29,298 bases of DNA from a virus. The stretch covers positions 1-29,298 of the IMG/VR virus record IMGVR_UViG_3300047994_000606; one strand, 5' to 3'. Position numbers and translations under genes: made by a program. Shown piece by piece: positions 22,284 through 29,298 of the stretch (position 1 is its first letter; each line of letters opens with the position of its first letter). The notes beneath the pieces were generated by a model. That model searched no databases. It was not told the origin of the DNA and saw nothing but the letters and a program-made list of their open reading frames with translations.

Positions 22284-22769
22284 ATGCCCACCATCGCCCA
22301 GCATGTCTGGCGCCCAAGCGGCGCCCGACGGGTCGTGCTCGACGGCTTCGTCCCCGTCCCCCGCGGCACCATCCCCACCACACCTGCACCTCTGGTCTGG
22401 CCCGCGAAGGACCCTGCCGACGTGCTCGACTACGAGTTCGACATCTCGGCCGCCCTGCTCGGCAACCGCGGCGACAGCATCAGCACCATCGACGTCGCGA
22501 TCACCCCCAATGCGACCGGTGACCTGACGCTCGCCAGCACGGGGGCCGATGGCGCGGTGGCGGTGCTCTGGCTCGGATCCGGCCAGGTCGGCACGATCTA
22601 CAGCGTTCAGATCACCATCGGCACAGCCGACGGCCGCACCGTCAACCGCGTCGTTCTGCTGCCGGTCCAGTCCCTCGCGGTCGCCAGCATGCCTTCGAAT
22701 GCCTTGACCAGCGACACCGGCGCCATCGTCACCGACCAGGCCGGCAACCCCATCCTGATCGGGAGCTGA
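22284..22769 (+). CDS. Phage fibre-tail adaptor protein
   Basis: The 161-residue protein contains the pattern of the fibre-tail adaptor family: LVWPAKDPADVLDYEFDISAALLGNRGDSISTIDVAITPNATGDL (residues about 38-82), then repeated beta strands VAVLWLGSGQVGTIYSVQITIGTADGRTVNRVVLLPVQSL forming an Ig-like sandwich. These proteins link fibres to the baseplate. The gene immediately precedes two large receptor-binding genes with matching N-termini, which suggests that it is their common socket. The stop is 2 bases before the tailspike start. Confidence 0.7.
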   Translation: MPTIAQHVWRPSGARRVVLDGFVPVPRGTIPTTPAPLVWPAKDPADVLDYEFDISAALLGNRGDSISTIDVAITPNATGDLTLASTGADGAVAVLWLGSGQVGTIYSVQITIGTADGRTVNRVVLLPVQSLAVASMPSNALTSDTGAIVTDQAGNPILIGS

Positions 22770-22771
22770 CA

Positions 22772-25330
22772 ATGCCAACGGTCGATGATCTCACTGCCGC
22801 AACAGCTGCGGCCTCCACCGATGAACTGCCGATCAGCCAGTCCGGCACCTTGCGCAAGGCCACCGTGGCCCAGGTGACAGCCGGGCTGCAGCCAACGCTG
22901 GCCCTGACCTCGGGCCAGCTGCTCGGGCGCATCTCAACCGGCACCGGCGCCCCCGAGGCGATCACAGTCGGCGCGAACCTGACCCTCTCGAATGGCAATC
23001 TCTCGGCCACGGCTACGCCGTTCAGCGTGGGCGGCCTGCCTGCGGCCAACGCGCCTTCGGGCGCCGATCTCGTCGCGATGTCGCAGAGCGGAGCCAGCGT
23101 GGCTCTTCCCTATAGTCAGTTCATGGCCGGACTTTCGAGCGTCAGCGGCGTGAACGTCTCCTCCACGCTGGCCACGGCCACTGGCGGCACCACTGCGCGC
23201 AGCCTGGCCGATCATTTCGCCAGCGCCGTTGCGATTGAGGATTTCGGCGCGGCCGGAGACGGCGTCACCGACGACACCGCGTCCCTCAACGCCGCCTTCG
23301 CGTCCGGCCGTCCTGTGCGCCTCGGCCCCAAGGTCTACGCCATCAAGGGACAGTTCACCGTGACCACCGCCACGGCGGCCCTGATCGGCACGCCTGGCCT
23401 CAGCACGCTGAAACGTTCGACCCAGGCCGGCTCCGGCGCGTGGATCCTTCTGCAGGGCAGCAGCTTTCACGCCGACGGTGTGATCTTCGATGCCAACAAA
23501 TCCGCCATCGGCGTCGACAGCTGGTCGGTCCTGGTCGCGAGTTCGTGCACCACGACGGATTTTCACCGCTGTGACTTCATCAACGCCTTTGGCCCCGTCC
23601 TCGGCCACGGCCTGTCCTATCTCGCCAACGACCCCACGCTCTGCCAGCACAGCATCCGGGACTGCACATTCGCCTTCAATGCCACCAACGGCCTCTGGGT
23701 CCAGGCCTGCGAAGGCATCCTGGTGGAGGGCTGCCGCGCCCATGACAACGGCCAGTACGGCCTGTGCCTCGACTACAACGACGCGACCTTCGGTCAGAAG
23801 GTCCACATGGCCCAGGTCTCCGGCAATCGCTGCTGGAACAACCAGCGCGGCATCGCCGTCGGCAACTACAATGCCACCAACCTCACCCCGCCCACCTGGG
23901 GCAACGCCAACCCGGATGCGATCGCCATCGTTGTCTCCGGCAACATCTGCCACGACAACACCGTCTACGGCATTGCCGTCTCCGGCCGCGCCCTGCTGGT
24001 GCAGGACAACCTGCTGTCCAACAACGGAACCGTCACGAACGCCGGTGCCGGCATCCTCGCCAACATCTCCTACTCCCGTGTGGCCTCGAACATGGTCACC
24101 GGCACAGGCCTCTACGGCATCGACTGTGGCGGTTCGCTGAACGCCGACATCACGGCCAATTTCGTCCAGGGATCCAGCTTCGGCATCAACTGCGGCGGCG
24201 GTGTCAATGTCAGAGTCGATGACAACTTCATCCAGGACTGCAGCTCCTGGTCGCTCGTTGCCAACAATGTCGAGACGGATTCCGACGGCACCAATTTCGG
24301 CCAGGCGGCCAATATCCTCTCGCTCAGCGGCAACTGGATCGGCATGTCGTCGGTTGCCGCCGGCGGCATCCTGCTGCGTGACGGACCTCAGAACGTAATG
24401 GTCGCGCGTAACAGTTTCGTCGGCACCAATGGCGCCCAGCTCGCCAACACGCTCTGGGCCAACACGGACAGCGTCATCATCGACGGCAATCGCTGGAACC
24501 TGTCACAGCGTTTCGTGATCAATCCGATATCCGTCGGCGGTCTGCAGACGCTGCTGGTGCCCGACATCGCAGACAGCGTGATGGTCACGACGGCGCCATC
24601 CGGCGTGCAGTCGATGGTGGGAATGCATCAGGCCCAGTCCGCCGGCGGCATCACCTTCATCCGCGTCACCGCGGGAGGCTCCGGCTACACCACGGCCACC
24701 ATCAGCATCACAGGGACCGGCACGGGCGCCACCGCCACCGCCATTCTGGCCAGGGGCACGCTCATCGGCGTCTCCGTCACCAGTTCCGGCAGCGGCTATG
24801 GCCCGACCGGAACCCAGGTGACGGTCACCGTCACCGGCAACGGAACCGGCGCAACAGCGACGGGTTGGTGCGGTCTGCCCGTCTCCGAGGAGCGGCGTCT
24901 GGTGGTGCGCTGCAACACCGCCGTCCGCTTCTCGCGCACGGGATCGTCTCCGCTGCAGGAAAACTGGACCTATACCGACCTCAACGTCCCCACCGCCGCC
25001 GATGTCGAATGGATCGGCACCTGGGGCACCTGGCGGGCGAGCTATTTCAACACCGCCGACTATCTGGCGCCGGACGGCGCCGGTGGCGCCAGCCTGCGCA
25101 GCGTCTCCAACGGTGACGTCCAGATCCATCCTAACGGCACCGGCAACCTGCGCTTCACCACCGATGCCGAGGCCACCGGCTGCCTCAACGCCATCGGTCG
25201 CGGGTCGCCACAGGGCGTCGTCACGGCCCCACCGGGTTCGACCTACCACAACCTCAACGGCGGCGTCGGCACCAGCTTCTATGTCAAGCAAAGCGGAACG
25301 GCCAACACAGGCTGGTTCGCCATCGGCTGA
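22772..25330 (+). CDS. Tailspike with right-handed beta-helix (pectate-lyase-like)
   Basis: The 852-residue protein has four parts. Residues 1-80 are an attachment module (STDELPISQSGTLRKATVAQ, LQPTLALTSGQLLGRIS). At 157-169, DFGAAGDGVTDDT is the classic entry motif of phage tailspike/Pectate_lyase_3 beta-helices. Residues about 170-600 form the helix, with repeated short N-G-containing turns such as NRCWNNQRGIAVGNYN, NLLSNNGTVTNAGAGI and NFVQGSSFGINCGGG. At about 628-702 two GSGYT-type repeats occur (VTAGGSGYTTATISITGTGTGATATA and a second copy). The C-terminal 130 residues end HNLNGGVGTSFYVKQSGTANTGWFAIG, a common spike terminus. Such spikes bind and often cut surface polysaccharide, but no catalytic pair can be assigned by eye. 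Confidence 0.85.
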   Translation: MPTVDDLTAATAAASTDELPISQSGTLRKATVAQVTAGLQPTLALTSGQLLGRISTGTGAPEAITVGANLTLSNGNLSATATPFSVGGLPAANAPSGADLVAMSQSGASVALPYSQFMAGLSSVSGVNVSSTLATATGGTTARSLADHFASAVAIEDFGAAGDGVTDDTASLNAAFASGRPVRLGPKVYAIKGQFTVTTATAALIGTPGLSTLKRSTQAGSGAWILLQGSSFHADGVIFDANKSAIGVDSWSVLVASSCTTTDFHRCDFINAFGPVLGHGLSYLANDPTLCQHSIRDCTFAFNATNGLWVQACEGILVEGCRAHDNGQYGLCLDYNDATFGQKVHMAQVSGNRCWNNQRGIAVGNYNATNLTPPTWGNANPDAIAIVVSGNICHDNTVYGIAVSGRALLVQDNLLSNNGTVTNAGAGILANISYSRVASNMVTGTGLYGIDCGGSLNADITANFVQGSSFGINCGGGVNVRVDDNFIQDCSSWSLVANNVETDSDGTNFGQAANILSLSGNWIGMSSVAAGGILLRDGPQNVMVARNSFVGTNGAQLANTLWANTDSVIIDGNRWNLSQRFVINPISVGGLQTLLVPDIADSVMVTTAPSGVQSMVGMHQAQSAGGITFIRVTAGGSGYTTATISITGTGTGATATAILARGTLIGVSVTSSGSGYGPTGTQVTVTVTGNGTGATATGWCGLPVSEERRLVVRCNTAVRFSRTGSSPLQENWTYTDLNVPTAADVEWIGTWGTWRASYFNTADYLAPDGAGGASLRSVSNGDVQIHPNGTGNLRFTTDAEATGCLNAIGRGSPQGVVTAPPGSTYHNLNGGVGTSFYVKQSGTANTGWFAIG

Positions 25331-25401
25331 CGCGAAGCATCCCGACCATCCCATCGCCCCGCATCACCCGCACCTGCCTCCAGGGCGGGGGGAGAACCCG
25401 C

Positions 25402-28400
25402 ATGACCACGATCCCGCAGCTGCCGCAGACCGCGGTCGTCAATCCCACCGACCAGCTCATGCTCGACCAGTCCGGCAGTTCGGCCGCGACGACGGTGTCC
25501 CAGCTGCTGCAGGGCCTGCAGCCTGAACTGACACTGGTCCAGGGCAAACTGCTTGGCCGCGTCAGTCCTGTCCCAGGTCAGCCGGAATCCGTCGATATCG
25601 GCCATGGGCTCACGGTCGCGTCCACCGCATTGACCGTCGATACCTCGGTGATTGCGCCCCTTGCGTCGCCGGCCTTCTCCGGCACGCCGACAGCACCCAC
25701 CCCGGCCGTCGGCGACAGCAGCAACGCGATCGCCACCACCGCCTTCGTCCAGGCAAAATACTACCAGCCGATCAGCCTGACGGGTGATGTGACCGGGACC
25801 GGCTCCAATGCGATCGCCGCCACGTTGCCGGCCATCACGACACCAGGCCAGTTCACCAAGGTCACAGTGAATGCCAAGGGACAGGTCACGTCGGGCACCA
25901 CGTCCCTGTCTCCCGCCGATATGTCCGGGCTCGCCGCGGTGGCGACCAGCGGAAGCTACACGGACCTCTCAAATCGGCCCGCTTCCTACGCGCTGCCGGC
26001 CGCGACCACGGCAACGCTGGGCGGGGTCAAGCCGGGCGCCAATCTTGCCGTCCTTCCCGACGGCACACTCTCCGTCACCGCCAGCCTGCTGGATGTCTCG
26101 CAGGCGACTGCGATCGCAAGCGGTACCACGCTCTCACGCTCGCTCGCCGGCCGAGCGGCCGATGTCTGCAACGTGCTCGACTATGGTGCCGATCCGACCG
26201 GCGTCGCCGATTTCGCGGCGGCCTTCCAGGCGCTCGCCTCCGGCCTGCCCGCGAACGGTGGCACCATCTATTTTCCCAAAGGCACCTACCGTTTCAACAG
26301 CGCCGTCTACGCGCCAGACAAGGCGCTGATCGAACTCGATGGCGGTGTGATCTTTGTCGGCTCGGGCGGCCCGAACACCGTGGCCGATGGGTCGGTGCTG
26401 CAGCAGCAGCAGGCCAGCAAGATCTTCATGCGCGTCGGCGCCACCGACACAAACTCCTTTACGCTGCACGCCTCCCAGGTCGTGTCCACCACCTCCGGAA
26501 CGACATCATACGAGAAGGCAGCGCTCTACGCCGCCGCCGCGAGCTACGATCCGTCGACCTACACTCACGGCACTTCCTTCGACACCGCCTCCACGACCAA
26601 GGACGTCGTCGGCATCCAGTCCACCGGCGCGATCCAGCCCGGCAATGCGACCGGCCGTGCCTGGGGCCTCACGGCCATGGCGGTGGTCAACCCGGCTTCT
26701 GACGGCGCAGCCACGGGTATCGAGGTGGACCTGGTCAACAACGGCGCGTCTCAGCCCGAGAACAGCCGTTGGAACTCCAAGAATGGCGTCATCGCCGTCA
26801 ATTTCGGCCCCAATCAAGGCACCAACGCGTTCCAGGTCGTGGCCGCCGGCGGCACCTGGTATGACGGCTACACCGTCCTCAAGGGTGCCGTCACCCGCTA
26901 CGCCTTTGTGCTGCGGGATCTGTCGGCTTATCCCTCGAACACACCCGCCTTCATCGATGCCAACGGCAACGCCCAGTTTCAGTCGCTCACCATCCCCGGC
27001 GGTACGATCTCGGGTGCCTCGATCACCGTCGCAACCCCGGCCACCTCCGACAACTCGACGACGGTCGCGAACACCGCCTTCGTCAAGGCGCAGAACTACA
27101 TCACCAGCGCCGGCGCGCCGGTTCAGTCTGTTGTCGGTCAGACCGGTTCCGTAACGGCAGCTCAGATCGCCGCCTCCGTTGCCGGTACTGGCCTGACCGG
27201 ATCGGGGGGCACCCTGATCGTGAACTACGGCACGACCTCCACCACGGCTGCCGCCGGCAATGACTCGCGCATTGCCGGAGCGCTGTCTGCGGCCACAGCA
27301 GCATCGACCTACGCGCCGCTGGCTTCGCCCTCCTTCACCGGAACGCCCACGGTTCCCACAGCCGTGCTCAACGCCAGCTCCACGCAGGCCGCCTCCACGG
27401 CCTTCGTCATCGGCCAGGCCGGCACATCCACGCCTGCGATGAACGGAACGGCCGCCGTCGGCACCACGACACAGTTCGCCCGTCAGGACCATGTCCACCC
27501 GACCGACACCTCGCGCGCGCCCACGGCGAGCCCAACCTTCACCGGCACGATCACCGCCAGCGGCACCATCGCCAACACCGGTTCGCTGGTCAGCACCCTT
27601 GGAACCGTGGCACTCGGCAGTCTGCTTTCCAGTTCCTACCTCTCTCCCTATGCGGGCTCCCTGCTGTTTGGCACCGGTGCGGATGGCAGCGTCACCATTT
27701 CCTCCGGCACGACCACGCTGAGCCGGGACATGCATTATACGAATCTCGTGCTGAGCGGGACGGGTGTGCTCAACCCGAACGGGCATCGCATCTTCGTCAC
27801 CGGCACGCTCGACATCTCCGCCGCAGCATCAGGCGCCATTCTGGTGACCGGCGGGACTGTTTCAAATGCGGTCGGTTCGGCTGCGGGTTCCGGCAACGGC
27901 GCCCAGTTCGCCGCCCGCGATGTGCCGTTGGCGGCGCCTGCCCTGAACGGTGTTGCCGGCGGCACGGGCGTCGGCGCCACCGGTACCAGCAGTGCCGCCT
28001 ATAATTTTGCCGCGAATGGCGGCCAGGGCGGGGTGGGTGGCGCCGGTGGCGCAGGCACGTCAGCTGGCGGCAGCGCAGGTTCCCTGGCGCTGACGGCCAG
28101 CTATCAGCCAAGCTTCTCCACGCCCACACAAACCTTCAGCCTCTATTACGGCACCTGCAACACCACCTTTGCCGGCTTCAGCGGATCTTCCGGCGGAGCC
28201 GGCGGCGGTGACGGCACCAACGCCGGCGGCGGTGGCGGCGCTGCCGCGCCGGGCGGTGGTTCCATCTGCCTCTATGCCCGCTTCATCCAGCGCGGCACCA
28301 ACACGAATGCCGGCATTCTGTCTGCCAAAGGGTCCAGCGGCGGCAACGGCGGCAACGCCGCCGGCGGCAACGCGGGCGGCGGCGGCGGCGGTGGGGCGGC

Positions 28401-28689
28401 GGGGGGCGGCTTTATCTACATCGTCACCGAGGCACTGCTCGGCAGCACCATCACCAATGCCGTCGATGTCTCCGGTGGCACCGGTGGCACCGGTGGCACC
28501 GGATCCGGCACCGGCAAGGGCGGTGCCGGCGGCGCCGGCGGCAATGGCGGCAACTACCAGATCATCAACCTTGGCGCACCATCATTCACCTCCGGCACGT
28601 TCAACACCTCCGGCTCCGCGGGCTCGACCACGTCGAGCACATCCGGCGGGTCTGGCGGGGCCGGCGCCACCGTAAGGGGCAACCTGTGA
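25402..28689 (+). CDS. Long composite tail fibre with shared attachment module, fibre repeats and glycine-rich tip
   Basis: The 1095-residue protein repeats the layout of the preceding tailspike at its N-terminus (PTDQLMLDQSGSSAATTVSQ, LQPELTLVQGKLLGRVS). Fibre repeats of the type APLASPAFSGTPTAPT...ATTAFVQA occur at about residues 85-118, near 545-575 (partial), 640-680 and 708-725. A beta-helix entry motif VLDYGADPTGVAD lies at 258-270 followed by FPKGTYRF, but the helical section seems short. DHVHPTD near 695 resembles fibre His motifs. From about residue 770, TLSRDMHYTNLVLSGTGVLNPNGHRIFV introduces a glycine-rich tip with runs of up to seven glycines. A GGGGGGAGAA ribosome site precedes the ATG. 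Together with the tailspike it is the likely receptor-recognition apparatus. Confidence 0.82.
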   Translation: MTTIPQLPQTAVVNPTDQLMLDQSGSSAATTVSQLLQGLQPELTLVQGKLLGRVSPVPGQPESVDIGHGLTVASTALTVDTSVIAPLASPAFSGTPTAPTPAVGDSSNAIATTAFVQAKYYQPISLTGDVTGTGSNAIAATLPAITTPGQFTKVTVNAKGQVTSGTTSLSPADMSGLAAVATSGSYTDLSNRPASYALPAATTATLGGVKPGANLAVLPDGTLSVTASLLDVSQATAIASGTTLSRSLAGRAADVCNVLDYGADPTGVADFAAAFQALASGLPANGGTIYFPKGTYRFNSAVYAPDKALIELDGGVIFVGSGGPNTVADGSVLQQQQASKIFMRVGATDTNSFTLHASQVVSTTSGTTSYEKAALYAAAASYDPSTYTHGTSFDTASTTKDVVGIQSTGAIQPGNATGRAWGLTAMAVVNPASDGAATGIEVDLVNNGASQPENSRWNSKNGVIAVNFGPNQGTNAFQVVAAGGTWYDGYTVLKGAVTRYAFVLRDLSAYPSNTPAFIDANGNAQFQSLTIPGGTISGASITVATPATSDNSTTVANTAFVKAQNYITSAGAPVQSVVGQTGSVTAAQIAASVAGTGLTGSGGTLIVNYGTTSTTAAAGNDSRIAGALSAATAASTYAPLASPSFTGTPTVPTAVLNASSTQAASTAFVIGQAGTSTPAMNGTAAVGTTTQFARQDHVHPTDTSRAPTASPTFTGTITASGTIANTGSLVSTLGTVALGSLLSSSYLSPYAGSLLFGTGADGSVTISSGTTTLSRDMHYTNLVLSGTGVLNPNGHRIFVTGTLDISAAASGAILVTGGTVSNAVGSAAGSGNGAQFAARDVPLAAPALNGVAGGTGVGATGTSSAAYNFAANGGQGGVGGAGGAGTSAGGSAGSLALTASYQPSFSTPTQTFSLYYGTCNTTFAGFSGSSGGAGGGDGTNAGGGGGAAAPGGGSICLYARFIQRGTNTNAGILSAKGSSGGNGGNAAGGNAGGGGGGGAAGGGFIYIVTEALLGSTITNAVDVSGGTGGTGGTGSGTGKGGAGGAGGNGGNYQIINLGAPSFTSGTFNTSGSAGSTTSSTSGGSGGAGATVRGNL
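28472..28498 (+). repeat. Tandem 9-bp repeat (3 copies) in the fibre gene
   Basis: Three perfect copies of CCGGTGGCA, plus a partial fourth, encode Gly-Gly-Thr units in the glycine-rich tip of the long fibre. Copy number changes would keep the reading frame and only lengthen or shorten the tip. Confidence 0.7.
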
Positions 28690-29012
28690 CCAACACCACT
28701 GAGCTCCGACCCTCTCGCCGACGACGAAACGCGCCCCTTCCAGCCGACCCGGAATGTGCAGCGATGCATGACACCGCTCCCCGCCTCATTGGCCAGCTCG
28801 AAGGCCGTGTCGTGGCCCTCGAGGACCGCATGGACCGCAATGACATCACGGCCGCCGCCCGACTTGAAACCATCGAACTCAAGCTCGACAAGCTGACCAA
28901 CACGCTGAGCCAGGGCATGGGCGGCCTTCATCTGGCGCACTGGATCGGTGGCGCCCTGCTCGCGCTGCTGGGCTTCGTTGCCTCTCATCTCTGGCCGGGA
29001 AAGCCCGGCTAG
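28686..29012 (+). CDS. XhlA-like coiled-coil/transmembrane protein (lysis module)
   Basis: The 108-residue protein begins at GTG 28686, whose bases overlap the fibre stop (GTGA), with AAGGGG 6 bases upstream; an ATG at 28764 is an alternative start. Residues about 37-72 form a heptad-like helix (LIGQLEGRVVALEDRMDRNDITAAARLETIELKLDKLTNTL) and one membrane span follows (LAHWIGGALLALLGFVASHLW, about 82-102). Coiled coil then C-terminal TM is the layout of haemolysin XhlA-like proteins that accompany holins in phage lysis cassettes. Position before the holin-like gene agrees. No direct evidence of function. Confidence 0.6.
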   Translation: MTNTTELRPSRRRRNAPLPADPECAAMHDTAPRLIGQLEGRVVALEDRMDRNDITAAARLETIELKLDKLTNTLSQGMGGLHLAHWIGGALLALLGFVASHLWPGKPG

Positions 29013-29064
29013 GTCCGGCCTCGACCTTTCTCTTTTCCTCATTCCCCTTCCTGGAGACTGTCCC

Positions 29065-29298
29065 ATGGAGTCCTCGCCCATCGCGGCGCTGGTGGCGGCC
29101 CTGAGCGGCACGCCGCTGGCGCCTTTGGCCGTCTATGCGCCGCTCGTGATCGCCGTCGCGGCGGTTCTTGCCGCCATTCTGCCAACCCCAGGGACCGGCA
29201 GCCCCTGGCTGCCGGTCCGCAAGCTGCTCGATCTGCTGGCCTTCAACGTCGGCTCGGCCCGCAACGCATCCACCCCGACACAGGGAAGCGCATCATGA
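29065..29298 (+). CDS. Small holin-like membrane protein
   Basis: The 77-residue protein starts at ATG 29065 with GGAG 8 bases before it. It has one clear hydrophobic segment at about residues 20-41 (LAVYAPLVIAVAAVLAAILPTP), preceded by a weaker apolar helix (IAALVAALSGTPLAPL), then WLPVRKLLDLLAFNVGSARNAS. Similar small proteins with a final 'N.G.A.NA' segment lie beside endolysin genes in alphaproteobacterial prophages. Holin function is inferred. Its stop overlaps an ATG at 29295-29297, so the next gene, possibly the endolysin, begins in the last four bases of the window. Confidence 0.55.
   Translation: MESSPIAALVAALSGTPLAPLAVYAPLVIAVAAVLAAILPTPGTGSPWLPVRKLLDLLAFNVGSARNASTPTQGSAS

Larger units (their letters stand above)
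1952..29298. mobile_element. Contractile-tailed prophage (left part; continues past the right edge)
   Basis: A repressor gene with divergent control region, early genes, large terminase, portal, capsid, tail sheath, tube, baseplate U-X-D-V-W-J-I set, receptor-binding proteins and lysis-type genes follow each other in standard phage order. All late genes are on the plus strand and most overlap or abut by a few bases. The left limit is placed at the repressor stop but could lie anywhere in 1336-1951. No integrase or transposase is visible, so integration must depend on a gene outside the window or on another mechanism. Replication genes are also absent. Confidence 0.85.

Noticed and set aside
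20672-22381. 569-codon minus-strand open frame opposite the glycine-rich fibre
   Set aside because: GGC/GGT-rich coding DNA gives long antisense frames of Ala/Pro/Asp; no start signal or family resemblance.
1-29298. CRISPR array, tRNA genes or insertion sequences
   Set aside because: No spaced direct repeats of CRISPR type, no cloverleaf-like sequence and no transposase were noticed by eye anywhere in the window.
1952-29298. Interpretation as a headless tailocin or gene transfer agent
   Set aside because: Intact large terminase, portal, capsid and lysis-type genes together with a repressor region fit a complete prophage better; a GTA would not be expected to keep this repressor/early control region.

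Overview
This window holds the left part of a contractile-tailed (myovirus-type) prophage in a GC-rich genome. The host is most likely an alphaproteobacterium, with Acetobacteraceae as my best guess from protein style (RTX-like repeat protein, RlpA variant, DUF6362 protein, glycine-rich fibre proteins). No ribosomal or other taxonomic marker gene is present, so the host assignment is inference.

Layout. 1-1335 (minus): a low-complexity RTX-like exported protein, probably host. 1336-1951: AT-rich non-coding DNA that probably contains the prophage/host junction; no att site could be fixed. 1952-2296 (minus): an XRE-family repressor. 2297-2455: a divergent control region with a sigma70-like rightward promoter and three related 15-bp sites that look like repressor operators. 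2456-3759 (plus): a small coupled early operon (54-aa ORF, 138-aa ORF, DUF6362 protein, 31-aa membrane peptide) ending at a hairpin. 3823-4539 (minus): a secreted RlpA-type double-psi beta-barrel protein, placed like a moron. 4540-5121: non-coding leader.

5122-29298 (plus): an almost gapless late operon. Packaging and head: large terminase, portal, scaffold-like protein, major capsid protein. Neck: three or four small connector/completion proteins. Tail: a 49-aa ORF, sheath, tube, tail assembly chaperone with a canonical -1 frameshift site (GGGAAAC) giving a G/GT pair, a gp10-like protein, and an unusually short proline-rich protein in the tape-measure slot. Baseplate: P2-like U, X, D, V, W, J and I homologues in order. 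Receptor binding: a glycine-rich fibre, a small fibre-associated protein, a fibre-tail adaptor, a beta-helix tailspike and a long composite fibre sharing its N-terminal attachment module. Lysis: an XhlA-like coiled-coil/TM protein and a holin-like protein. The next gene starts in the last four bases and lies outside.

The order is mosaic: an SPP1-like portal with a simple head module joined to a P2-like contractile tail. No integrase, transposase, replication gene, recognisable small terminase or head protease is visible. The most noteworthy points are the frameshift site, the proline-rich tape-measure candidate, the three-site operator region, the inverted rlpA-like gene and the duplicated receptor-binding attachment module.
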